A DNA stretch of 64,000 nucleotides. Source: Desulfobacteraceae bacterium UBA2245. GTDB taxonomy: Bacteria > Desulfobacterota > Desulfobacteria > Desulfobacterales > UBA2245. Every line of letters begins with the position of its first letter. Position 1 is the stretch's first letter. The position numbers were made by a program, and so were the translations under genes. Below the pieces are notes generated by a model, which did not search any database, was not told where the DNA came from, and saw nothing but the letters and a program-made list of their open reading frames with translations. The stretch is from NCBI GenBank assembly GCA_002347265.1, contig DDYB01000025.1, forward strand, positions 24,925 through 88,924, given 5' to 3'. Shown here one piece after another: positions 35,983 to 44,121 of the stretch.

Positions 35983-37956
35983 TTACTTTCGCAGCATCTC
36001 CCGGATGGATTTCGGGCGATCCACGACATATCCCTGGATCGCGTCGACGTTCAGTTCCCTGAGAATTTGCACCTGCTGTTCGGTTTCCACCCCTTCCGCG
36101 ATTACCATGATGTCAATGCTGTGGGCGACGCTGCACAATGAGCCGATGAAGAAGCGGCTGTCGCTTTCCTTGTCCTTGAGCTCTCCGGTGTACGCCCGGT
36201 CGATCTTGACATAGTCGGGACGTATGGATTTGAGATACCCCAAGTTGGAGAAGCTCTGCCCGTAGTGATCGAGACTCATGGCATGGCCGAGTCCGCGCAC
36301 GAAGGCGCTGAATTCCTTCACCATCTCCGGATTCTGCAACGCGCCGAATTCGGCAAATTCAAAAATGATCCGCGGCGCCGACTGAGGCAGACTCTTTAAC
36401 GAGGATTGGAGCCATTGCCGGAACAAACCATCCTTCAGGGATGCAGGAGAGAGGTTCACCGCGATGTTTCCGGAATCTAACTGGCTGCGGTCAAGCCGCA
36501 TCACCTCTTCGATGACGATGCGATCTATGGAGGACATGAGCTTGAGACGTTCGGCCAGAGGCAAGAACACTCCCGCGCTCAGCAGTTTGCCGTCTTCCTG
36601 GATGATTCGGGAGAAGATCTCCAGATGGAGGATTTGATTACTCTCCGCCGTCTTTACGACGGGCTGGGCGTCCAGATGGATACTACGTTTTCTGAGGGCA
36701 TTTTCAAGCAATTCCTTCCACTGCTGCTGCCCAAGCGGCATTTTGTCTGTTTCTTCGGTAATCGCGCGGACGCTCCAGCCGTTGGGTCCCGTCTGCCTGG
36801 CGACGGCCAGAGCAAAATCCGCTTCCGAAAGCAGGCGGCCGAGCGTTACGTTGGATTCATAGGTCGCAGCCCCTACGTAACCGATATTATCTGTAACGGC
36901 TAACCTCTCTGCGGCAATCCGGCTCATCTGAGTGGCGATTTCGCCGGCGATTTTCTCCGCGTCCCAGGACGGAGCGTCCGGAAGGAAGATGCCGAAGTCT
37001 CCTCCCGTGAGACGGGAGAGAACGCAGCTTTCACATATTCGTGTGGCATCCTGAAGTTGTGCGGCTATCCTTTTCAGAAATGCATCTCCGGCCTGAAAAC
37101 CCTTATTCTGGTTGAGCTTGTCCAGATCGTTCAGCTTGACCAGCAGTAAAATTCCCTTTGTGACGCTGTCCCGGCGATCGAGCCGGGCAGAAACCTGGGT
37201 CTCGAAGTAGCGGCGGTTGCCCAGTCCCGTCAGCGGATCATGATAGGCGCGTTCCCGAAGCCCCTCTGCCAGCACGACCTGTTCTTCGAACATTTCTTTA
37301 ACCTTATTCGTCATGCGGTTCATGGCTTCGACCACTCGCTTGAGCTCAATGGTCCACGGTATGCGCTTTTGAATCTCGTATTCCTTTCTGCAAATGGCGT
37401 CCGCCTGCCGTTCGGCCAACACCAGCGGTTTGAGCAGCACTCTCAGCCCCATGCTTCCTGCTGCGAGCACAAAAATGCCGCAGGCAACGAACCAAATGGT
37501 CGTCCGGATCACATCCTCCCAGAGTGTCTTGTATGCATAACCCGAATGACTCTTCACATAAACTGACCCTGCCTGATTCCATCCGGACATGACACTGGCG
37601 CTGGCATCGGGGGCTTCCAGCGTGATCCAGCGAATAAACCAGGGAGGCACATTCTCGATGGTCACGTCGAGATTGCGCTCGATCAGAATATCGCCCCTTA
37701 TATCCGACAGCTGAATGGAACCGTAATAACCGCGATCAAATACGGCATTGATCATGCTTTCAATGGTCGGCATGTCCTTTTCGATCACATACTGCGTGAT
37801 GGACAGCGCAAGAGAGGTTGCCGTATCCTGTGCATGGGACTCGAGCTGATCCGCCAGGAACGTGCGCGTGGTTTCTATTTTGGCAAGCCAGGTTCCGGTA
37901 AAGAGAATGAAAAACAAGGCAAGGGTAAAAATGATCAGTTGTCGATAAAGCGTCAT
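35983..37956 (-). CDS. lapD: c-di-GMP receptor LapD (degenerate GGDEF/EAL)
   Basis: 657 residues. An N-terminal helix, a periplasmic LapD_MoxY_N domain (about 25-150), a second membrane helix (about 152-175), a HAMP-like linker, then GGDEF and EAL domains. The GGDEF signature is GGDFG (residues 318-322). The EAL motif is changed to EIF (446-448), and the later DDFG is DHYG, so it should bind but not hydrolyse c-di-GMP, as in LapD. RBS GAGGGCGG upstream. It lies 15 bases downstream of lapG on the same strand. Expected role: when c-di-GMP is bound, the periplasmic domain sequesters LapG. Confidence 0.9.
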   Translation of the reverse strand: MTLYRQLIIFTLALFFILFTGTWLAKIETTRTFLADQLESHAQDTATSLALSITQYVIEKDMPTIESMINAVFDRGYYGSIQLSDIRGDILIERNLDVTIENVPPWFIRWITLEAPDASASVMSGWNQAGSVYVKSHSGYAYKTLWEDVIRTTIWFVACGIFVLAAGSMGLRVLLKPLVLAERQADAICRKEYEIQKRIPWTIELKRVVEAMNRMTNKVKEMFEEQVVLAEGLRERAYHDPLTGLGNRRYFETQVSARLDRRDSVTKGILLLVKLNDLDKLNQNKGFQAGDAFLKRIAAQLQDATRICESCVLSRLTGGDFGIFLPDAPSWDAEKIAGEIATQMSRIAAERLAVTDNIGYVGAATYESNVTLGRLLSEADFALAVARQTGPNGWSVRAITEETDKMPLGQQQWKELLENALRKRSIHLDAQPVVKTAESNQILHLEIFSRIIQEDGKLLSAGVFLPLAERLKLMSSIDRIVIEEVMRLDRSQLDSGNIAVNLSPASLKDGLFRQWLQSSLKSLPQSAPRIIFEFAEFGALQNPEMVKEFSAFVRGLGHAMSLDHYGQSFSNLGYLKSIRPDYVKIDRAYTGELKDKESDSRFFIGSLCSVAHSIDIMVIAEGVETEQQVQILRELNVDAIQGYVVDRPKSIREMLRK

Positions 37957-37971
37957 GTTTCCGCCCTCATT

Positions 37972-38691
37972 TTACAGTTTGCTCTCCGATAGTTTTTTCT
38001 GCAGATTCCGCCAGGGCTTGAGCCGTTCGCTTCTTGCGGGGAGTTTTCCCTGAGACCGCTGTTTGGCCGTCCAGAGGCCGCTGCCGTTGAAGCCCAGGAC
38101 GGGCAGCAGGTCGGGCCGCTTCGATGCGGGCGCGATGCCGTCGATGAGATTGTCGAGAATCAGCGGTTCGGCTTCCGGTGTGCTGTAATAAGACAAAACC
38201 ATGTGGGCGATTCCGTACTGAAGGGCCTTGACGTACATGATGTTCAGTCTTTCTTCCTTCACCCCGATCTCTTTGAGGGTGAAAAACTTGGCGATCGCGA
38301 AATCCTCGCAATCCCCTGCATTCCTGCAGAGAAATTCGAGGGGGGTGGCCCAGTAATCCTTCACCCCCCAGACTTCGATATCGCTGGCGTACCGGATCCG
38401 GGTGTTGAAGAACTGGTTGACCTTCTCGAGTTTTTCCAGGTCCGATTTGCTTCTATCCGTCGTACGGATGATGTCTTCCCATTCCAGCAGACGCGTTGCC
38501 GCGTCTTTGCCGTACTTGATCTCCGCCTGCTTCAAAAGTTCCCGATTGATCCGGAAGCTTTCATCCATTCCGGCGCTGGAAACAGCCGCCGCTGTGAAAA
38601 AGATCAAAATCAGCCGGAAAGACCTGTTTCTGACGGTATGTCCGATGAAGGCGGCCAGAGTCGATCCGTACCGCGACTTTGCAGGATCCAT
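37972..38691 (-). CDS. lapG: Periplasmic adhesin protease LapG (BTLCP)
   Basis: 239 residues with an N-terminal membrane/signal segment (SFRLILIFFTAAAVSSA). The transglutaminase-like cysteine protease (DUF920/Peptidase_C93) triad is visible as Cys128 (AGDCEDFAIAK), His163 (GIAHMVLSYY) and Asp180 (LILDNLID). The DYWATPLEFL segment is also typical. It should cleave the N-terminal TAAG site of the LapA-like adhesin and release it from the surface. It is the upstream partner of lapD, 15 bases apart. Confidence 0.92.
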   Translation of the reverse strand: MDPAKSRYGSTLAAFIGHTVRNRSFRLILIFFTAAAVSSAGMDESFRINRELLKQAEIKYGKDAATRLLEWEDIIRTTDRSKSDLEKLEKVNQFFNTRIRYASDIEVWGVKDYWATPLEFLCRNAGDCEDFAIAKFFTLKEIGVKEERLNIMYVKALQYGIAHMVLSYYSTPEAEPLILDNLIDGIAPASKRPDLLPVLGFNGSGLWTAKQRSQGKLPARSERLKPWRNLQKKLSESKL

Positions 38692-38807
38692 CCTTCCGAT
38701 TTTTCCGACCTCCTCAAAATCATGTTGATCCCGGAAAAACGCGAAAAATCACGATGCCGTTTTCCCGGCGCAGCCGCTTCTTTATAGAACCACTGTTGCA
38801 TATATAA

Positions 38808-38859
38808 ATAACCTTTGAAAATGGATCCGCACGTGGCGAATCCATTATTCAAAGGTTAT
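38808..38859. repeat. Large inverted repeat between lapE and lapG
   Basis: ATAACCTTTGAA (38808-38819) is exactly complementary to TTCAAAGGTTAT (38848-38859). Inside it AATGGAT (38820-38826) pairs with ATCCATT (38840-38846) around a short loop. No strong T run follows on either strand. It may end the lapE message, control lapG, or be a small mobile-element relic. The rest of 38692-38996 (305 bases) shows no gene. Confidence 0.6.
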
Positions 38860-38996
38860 ACAGAACGTTGATGCGACTTTTGAGAGGAGGGGCTTCCGCT
38901 TTCTAATCCGGGTTGCGGGAATTATATTGCCCCGGATCGCCTGACTGTCTCCTCCGTCTGGGGAGACTCAATTTCCTGCGGAGCATCCGCCGCCCA

Positions 38997-40352
38997 TTAT
39001 TCTTTCGCGGTCGCAGCCTCGGCGCCGGCATCCGTCGACGCTTCTTCGACGATACTTGCTTCAGGCCACTCCAGACCCATGGAATGAACGAGCTTGCCCA
39101 TTCCGCTCAGGATTCTGAATTGAGCGTAAGTTTGATCGTAGTTGGCTTTTGCGAAATCGGATTTTGCGTTAATCGCTTCCGCCTGGGTGTCCAAGAGATC
39201 AAACATGGTGCGCCTTCCAATGCTCCACTGCGTGGCAAAGGCATCGGCGGTTGCTTCGGAGGCCTTGACATAATCCTCGAGATGGGCGACGCGTTCCTTG
39301 GCCGCCTCGTTGGCCTCCCAGGAAAGGCGAATCGACTGAACGGTCTCACGTTCGGTATTTTTTAGAATCTCTTCCGCTTCCTTGATCAGGTACTTGGTTT
39401 CCTGAATGCGTCCGTAATCCCGTCCGCCATTGAAAAGATTGTAGCTGACAACGGCGGCTGCCGAAAAATAGTCCCGACGGTAGTCGTTGGGGTATACCTC
39501 ATCTTCCCAGTTGTAATCCGCCGCAACGTCAAGCGTCGGAGAGAGCAGTCTCCTGGCAACTTCGTACTGCAATTGTCTCGCCTCCAGATCAGCCTTGGCG
39601 GACTTGATAATGGGATAGTTGTTCAGCGCAAAGTGCTCCGCCTCATCCAGAGTCGCGGGAAGGGCCGCTTCCAACCGTTCGATTTCGGCAAGCGGTCCCG
39701 GATGACGGCCGACGACCGCCTGGTAGTCGGTTATTGCATCATTGAGGTTTGCAGCCGTCACGACGACATTAGACTGGGCCAGCGCGAGACGACCCATGAC
39801 TTGTTCGAGCTCTGCTCGGCTGTCCACGCCGGACTGCATTCTCAACTTGACCTGGTCGGCAATTCGTTCATGGTTGACGAGGTTTTGCTTGGCCAGTTCG
39901 TGGAGTTCGCTGCTCAGGAGCACATTGATGTAAACCCGGGTCGTCAGAAGGGCGATGTTTTCCGACGTGCCCTGCAGGAGAAAGGCCTGGGACTTTTCGC
40001 GCGCTTTCTGCCGGTCCACATCGGCTACATCCGCACCGCCCCGGAATAAATTCTGGCGAGCGCCCAGCGTATGCTGCTTGGGCCAGGAAGTATCATCGCC
40101 AACCTCGGGTTTATCCTGATGCATATAGCCCAATGAAAATGCGCCGCCGAGGGTAGGGTAATACGCTCCTTTTGCCTGTACGACTTCCTGAGATCTGGCC
40201 TGACGGTTATAGCCCAGTTCCTTGATCTGCGGATGCGTTTTAAGTACTTGTTTAACCGCTCTCGGTAAATTGTCGGCTTGAACCTGGCCGCTTCCGAGGG
40301 TCATTATCCCCGCAAAGGCAATGACCACGATTCTGAAAAACAATTTCATCAT
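38997..40352 (-). CDS. lapE: TolC-family outer membrane protein (LapE)
   Basis: 451 residues with a signal peptide (MKLFFRIVVIAFAGIMTLGSGQVQA) and GGAGGCGGGT upstream. Two repeated OEP halves are seen: QEVVQAKGAYYPTLGGAFSLGYMHQ..., with long helices, and the second half containing VVSYNLFNGGRDYGRIQETKYLIKEAEEIL. It forms the trimeric outer-membrane channel through which the adhesin leaves and, in Lap systems, in which its retention module lodges. The C-terminus is acidic (EEASTDAGAEAATAKE). Confidence 0.9.
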   Translation of the reverse strand: MMKLFFRIVVIAFAGIMTLGSGQVQADNLPRAVKQVLKTHPQIKELGYNRQARSQEVVQAKGAYYPTLGGAFSLGYMHQDKPEVGDDTSWPKQHTLGARQNLFRGGADVADVDRQKAREKSQAFLLQGTSENIALLTTRVYINVLLSSELHELAKQNLVNHERIADQVKLRMQSGVDSRAELEQVMGRLALAQSNVVVTAANLNDAITDYQAVVGRHPGPLAEIERLEAALPATLDEAEHFALNNYPIIKSAKADLEARQLQYEVARRLLSPTLDVAADYNWEDEVYPNDYRRDYFSAAAVVSYNLFNGGRDYGRIQETKYLIKEAEEILKNTERETVQSIRLSWEANEAAKERVAHLEDYVKASEATADAFATQWSIGRRTMFDLLDTQAEAINAKSDFAKANYDQTYAQFRILSGMGKLVHSMGLEWPEASIVEEASTDAGAEAATAKE

Positions 40353-40975
40353 ACCCGCCTCCTCATCCGTTGGTTAATTGCCCGGTACATATATAAAAAC
40401 TGAGTAAACAAAACCCTGAAAGCTTATGTACTATATAAAAAATATTATGCTTATAAAAACACAGACACCATATGACTTACAAGTTTGAATACATTTTAGC
40501 AAACCATAAATTCATTAAAAGTTCCATAAAAAAAATTCTTCGCGTAAAATATTTTGTGTTAATTTATTGCAAGCTTGTTCAGCAGGCCAATTTAAAAACG
40601 TTCCACGGCGGACCCTTAAAAGAAGGTCCGGGCGCGAATTTTATCAAGAATGAAATGGCGAATGTTCAAAAATCTATTGATAAACTTTGATAACCCTCAA
40701 AATGCCGATTTTTGGAAACATCCTGCCCTGTGTTTATTTAACGCATTTTTAAAATAATTCCCTTGATTCAGGACTTTTGAAACCACTTTTATTTTGCAAT
40801 TTTCGTACCGAAAAGACAAATTTCAAACCATCTGACGCTATAATCCTTTTCAACCGCTTTTTTCGGGCAAAACAGGCATGTATTTCCAAGACAGTTGCCT
40901 TGTCCGTCCCATTGGTCCTTGCGAATGTAACAATTATTGCATATATTTTTCAAAAATTGTCATTAAGGAACTTTC
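40353..40975. other. AT-rich 620-base intergenic region
   Basis: Much poorer in GC than its neighbours. It holds runs such as ATATATAAAAAC near 40388 and CTATATAAAAAATAT near 40430 that could be promoter elements for lapE on the reverse strand. A 6-bp hairpin CGGACC/GGTCCG lies at 40609-40630. A 72-codon forward frame at 40472-40690 has no recognisable domain and is not called as a gene. It leads into the response-regulator remnant at 40976. Confidence 0.4.
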
Positions 40976-41107
40976 ATGCGCATGTTTCTAATTGAAGACG
41001 ATTCCAAGATCCCCTCCATTTTAAAATTCTGCGGCCTCTGTCGCCGGAGGCTCACAAAATTTCTTCCGCACGATTGTCAAAAACGATGGAATGTTTTGTT
41101 TCAGTAA
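40976..41107 (+). pseudogene. Truncated response-regulator remnant
   Basis: An ATG at 40976 with AAGGAA six bases upstream opens a 43-codon frame that begins MRMFLIEDDSKIPSILKFCG. Its first 17 residues read like the start of an OmpR-type receiver (the MRxLLVEDD pattern). After SILK the similarity disappears and the frame stops at 41105. The ribosome site looks intact, so this is probably the 5' end of a response-regulator gene whose remainder was lost. The identification rests on one short motif. Confidence 0.45.
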
Positions 41108-41250
41108 GCAGGGTGGCGTGAGGGCAGGGGAGAAAACTTCCGGTTTTTCGATTCAGCCGTCTCCGGTTTTAGCGGCATCCGGGTTCGTGTCCGGCAACAT
41201 AAAAGTTGTAAACAAGTTGTGCCAGCTTGCATTCAGGATAAAGACCAAGG

Positions 41251-41287
41251 AAAAAGGGCCACGGCGCGAAACGCCGTAACCCTTTGT
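41251..41287 (-). terminator. Bidirectional terminator after tRNA-Leu
   Basis: Stem AAAGGG (41253-41258), two unpaired bases, ACGGCG (41261-41266), a 5-base loop, CGCCGT (41272-41277), two unpaired bases, CCCTTT (41280-41285). On the reverse strand it follows the tRNA and ends in TTTTTCC; on the forward strand it is followed by GTTTTTT. It can serve both directions. Confidence 0.85.
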
Positions 41288-41293
41288 TTTTTA

Positions 41294-41381
41294 TGGTGCC
41301 TGGGACGGGAATCGAACCCGTACAGCACTAAGTACCGAGGGATTTTAAGTCCCTTGCGTCTACCAGTTCCGCCACCCAGGC
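41294..41381 (-). tRNA. tRNA-Leu (anticodon TAA)
   Basis: Read on the reverse strand it begins GCCTGGGTGGCGGAACTGG and ends in CCCAGGCACCA, so CCA is encoded. The acceptor stem GCCTGGG/CCCAGGC is perfect. The anticodon arm AGGGA-CTTAAAA-TCCCT gives TAA. It has the long variable arm of a class II tRNA, and the T-arm reads GGGTTCGATTCCC. Total 88 bases, as expected for tRNA-Leu. Confidence 0.97.
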
Positions 41382-41489
41382 AGGTTGTCAGTCCACAACT
41401 TATTGAAAAAGCAACAAAAACACCCAACCGGAACAACCGGTTTTCATCCGAATCAGATGAAGCTCTTTTATCCGGTACGGAAGAAAATG

Positions 41490-42152
41490 TCAAGATTTGC
41501 CCAATCGCTTCCGAAGGTAAAACGCATGCATCACGCCATGGCACCGGCAGACCGTGCTCAGCAGAATCGGGCCGTCTGAAGCGATGGCCTTTTCCATGAC
41601 GTTAAGAAGCGAAACAGGGCGAAAACCCCCGACGCCGGGCGCAAGCTGGCGGCTTCGCAGCACAATGCACTGATAGCTGTTTCCGGCAGCAAGGGTTTGA
41701 AGCAGATCAAACAGCGCTGTCCGGGGCTTTCCGGTAACCGTGCAGTGATTCCTGGGTTCCGGACAGTTGTCCGGGCAGATGAAATCCGCATGACTCATAA
41801 AAAGGCAATCGTCTCCTGACGGCATCGGATGCGGCATTTTGTGGAATACATCCGGAGGAACCGCGGCCGGAATCAGTTCATGGCTCTTCAGAACCTTGAT
41901 TTTAAGCCATTCATAAGCCACGTGTACGGGCACCATCGGCACGATCCAGTCCGGCCGGTCCGGCCTCAGGTTGTCCGCCAACCAGGAAACCGCGTCCGCT
42001 TCTGCCACCCGAATGCGATGCGCTTTCAGGGCTTCAAGGCTGGCCCGGTCCTGATCCACCACTAGAATCCGGCAACCCGGATATCTGCCGGTCAGGTCTC
42101 GAACCGCCTTTTTACCGAAACGGCCTGCTCCCAGAATCCAGAATTCTTTCAT
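41490..42152 (-). CDS. TrkA-N-like NAD-binding protein with Cys motif
   Basis: 220 residues from the ATG at 42152 (MKEFWILGAGRFGKKAV), with AAAGGA upstream. The N-terminus has a Rossmann dinucleotide-binding pattern (GAGRFG, then ILVVDQD at the end of strand 2), as in TrkA-N domains. A second part has a cysteine-rich loop, CPDNCPEPRNHC, and the C-terminus ends in LLSTVCRCHGVMHAFYLRKRLG. The Cys motif might bind a metal or cluster. No transport partner gene is adjacent. Function not known. Confidence 0.65.
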   Translation of the reverse strand: MKEFWILGAGRFGKKAVRDLTGRYPGCRILVVDQDRASLEALKAHRIRVAEADAVSWLADNLRPDRPDWIVPMVPVHVAYEWLKIKVLKSHELIPAAVPPDVFHKMPHPMPSGDDCLFMSHADFICPDNCPEPRNHCTVTGKPRTALFDLLQTLAAGNSYQCIVLRSRQLAPGVGGFRPVSLLNVMEKAIASDGPILLSTVCRCHGVMHAFYLRKRLGKS

Positions 42153-42262
42153 CGGTATTGATCCTTTGCGTTTTTCACACAAATGACGGAGAAAAGACCT
42201 GCGGCCGGGCTTAAACAGATCCAGAGCTTGTCAAAGCTTACGGCATCTGGTATGGGAATTCA

Positions 42263-42874
42263 ATGCAAAATCAAACCGATGAACCCTCATTGATTCTGGC
42301 TTCCCGGTCTCCGAGGCGAAAATACCTGCTCAGAAAGGCCGGGTTGTCGTTTTCCGTCATTCCCAGCGCCGTGGATGAAAGCGGGATTCGCGCCGACAAT
42401 CCGGATGAACTGGTCCGTCTTCTGGCTGAAGCCAAGGCGCTTGAAATCGCCGGGAAGTATCCGGAAAGCTGGGTGATCGGCGCCGACACCGTGGTCGTTA
42501 TCGGAAAAAATATTCTGGGAAAACCGGCCTCAGAAGCGCAGGCCGCCGAAATGCTTCGGCAGCTCAGCGGCCGGACCCACCGGGTGCTGACCGGATATGC
42601 GATCTGTTGCCGGGCGAGAGATCGGATCCATTCCGAAACCGTAAGCACGGACGTGTTATTTAAAACCCTGAGCGAAGAAGAAATCCAATGGTATGTAGAT
42701 ACGCGGGAGCCCTTTGACAAGGCCGGCGCCTACGCAATTCAGGGCCTGGGCACCTTCCTGGTCAAAAGCATCAATGGTTCTTATACCAACGTGGTCGGGC
42801 TTCCGGTATGCGAGGTGGTTGAATTTCTCATCCGCGAAAAGGCGGTTGCCCTGAAAGCTTGCGGAATAAAATAG
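42263..42874 (+). CDS. maf: Maf-family nucleoside triphosphate pyrophosphatase
   Basis: 203 residues, the usual Maf size. Motifs: LILASRSPRRKYLL at the N-terminus, VIGADTVVVIGKNILGKP, MLRQLSGRTHRVLTGYAI, and the C-terminal GAYAIQGLGTFLVKSINGSYTNVVGLPVCEVV. The family hydrolyses non-canonical or modified nucleoside triphosphates and helps to clean the nucleotide pool; a septum-inhibitor role is also described. Its stop codon directly abuts the start of the next gene, so maf, the YggS-like gene and queH form one operon. Confidence 0.93.
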   Translation: MQNQTDEPSLILASRSPRRKYLLRKAGLSFSVIPSAVDESGIRADNPDELVRLLAEAKALEIAGKYPESWVIGADTVVVIGKNILGKPASEAQAAEMLRQLSGRTHRVLTGYAICCRARDRIHSETVSTDVLFKTLSEEEIQWYVDTREPFDKAGAYAIQGLGTFLVKSINGSYTNVVGLPVCEVVEFLIREKAVALKACGIK

Positions 42875-43564
42875 ATGAGCATTGCGGATAATTTTCACCG
42901 AGTCACTCAGCGCATCAGTGCTTCGGCGCTGGCCTGCGGGCGGAATCCGGGCGGGGTCCGCCTGGTTGCCGTCGGCAAAACCCATTCGGCAGAGCGGATC
43001 AAAGAGGCAGCCATGGCCGGTGCATTGATTTTCGGTGAAAACTACATTCAGGAGGCCCTTGAAAAATATGAGACGCTTGCCGATTTCGGCCTGGTCTGGC
43101 ATTTTATCGGACATCTTCAGACCAACAAGGCGCGTTTTGCGGTCAAAATGTTCGACCTGATCCATACGGTGGGATCGCTGAGGCTCGCCGCGGAACTGGA
43201 CCGGCAGGCCGAAAAAATCTCAAAAAATCAGGGCATTCTCATTCAGGTCAACATCGCAAGAGAGGGCTCCAAATCCGGCGTCGATCCTGACGATGCTCCT
43301 GAACTTGTCAGACAGGTCAGCCAATTCAGTCATTTGTCCATCAGAGGCCTGATGGCCATTCCTCCTTTTTTCGATGATCCTGAAAAAGTCCGGCCGTATT
43401 TTGCGGCGCTTCGCAGTCTTCGAGACCACATTCGCAACCAGAATATCCATAATGTTGAGATGCATGAGCTTTCCATGGGAATGACCGGTGATTTTGAAGT
43501 CGCAATTTCCGAAGGCGCCACGCTGGTTCGCATCGGGACGGCCATTTTCGGAGAAAGGGCATGA
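42875..43564 (+). CDS. YggS-family pyridoxal-phosphate homeostasis protein
   Basis: 229 residues. The N-terminal TIM-barrel half has the PLP lysine in GGVRLVAVGKTHS, then the FGENYIQEALEKYE segment, the WHFIGHLQTNKARF motif, and the GSKSGVDPDD and SMGMTGDFEVAISEGATLVRIGTAIFGER end. This is the single-domain PLP-binding homeostasis protein that buffers PLP and amino acid levels. The operon position between maf and queH gives no further clue; it overlaps queH by 4 bases (ATGA). Confidence 0.93.
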   Translation: MSIADNFHRVTQRISASALACGRNPGGVRLVAVGKTHSAERIKEAAMAGALIFGENYIQEALEKYETLADFGLVWHFIGHLQTNKARFAVKMFDLIHTVGSLRLAAELDRQAEKISKNQGILIQVNIAREGSKSGVDPDDAPELVRQVSQFSHLSIRGLMAIPPFFDDPEKVRPYFAALRSLRDHIRNQNIHNVEMHELSMGMTGDFEVAISEGATLVRIGTAIFGERA

Positions 43565-44097
43565 AACTGCTGCTGCATATCTGCTGCGCTCCCTGCGCTG
43601 TTTATCCGCTGGCGTTTCTGCGCGAAAACAGCATCTCGGTCATGGGCTTTTTTTACCGCCGCAACATTCACCCGTTTACGGAATGTCTCAGGCGGGAGCA
43701 GACCCTGAAATGCTACGCGCAGGACACGGACCTTCGGGTGATTTACCAGAAGGGCTACGATATGGAAGGCTTTCTTCAAAACGTCGTATTCAGAGAATCG
43801 GACCGGTGCCGCTACTGCTATCATGACCGTCTGAAAACTACGGCGCTTCTGGCAAAGCGGGGCAGGTTCGATGCATTTTCAACCACTCTGCTTTACAGCA
43901 AGTTTCAGCAGCACGATCTGATTCGGCAGATCGGCGAATCAGAGGCCAAAGCCGCAGGCGTGCCCTTTTACTATCATGATTTCCGGGAAGGATGGAAAAT
44001 CGGCATCGAAAAATCCAAGGAACTCAACCTGTACCGTCAGCCCTACTGCGGATGCATATACAGCGAAAAACAGCGTTTTTACAAACCATTACCATAG
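43561..44097 (+). CDS. queH: Epoxyqueuosine reductase QueH (DUF208)
   Basis: 178 residues. Characteristic DUF208/QueH cysteines: LLHICCAPCAVYPL at the N-terminus, DRCRYCYHDRL in the middle and YCGCIYSE near the end. These bind the iron-sulfur cluster and an additional metal. The enzyme converts epoxyqueuosine to queuosine in tRNA wobble modification, as a non-orthologous replacement of QueG. Starts at an ATGA overlap with the YggS gene. Confidence 0.9.
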   Translation: MKLLLHICCAPCAVYPLAFLRENSISVMGFFYRRNIHPFTECLRREQTLKCYAQDTDLRVIYQKGYDMEGFLQNVVFRESDRCRYCYHDRLKTTALLAKRGRFDAFSTTLLYSKFQQHDLIRQIGESEAKAAGVPFYYHDFREGWKIGIEKSKELNLYRQPYCGCIYSEKQRFYKPLP

Positions 44098-44121
44098 CAA
44101 CGCCTCAAAAAAAGGCCGTCG

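Noticed and set aside
40472..40690. 72-codon forward frame in the AT-rich gap
   Set aside because: No ribosome site, domain or codon signal; likely chance.
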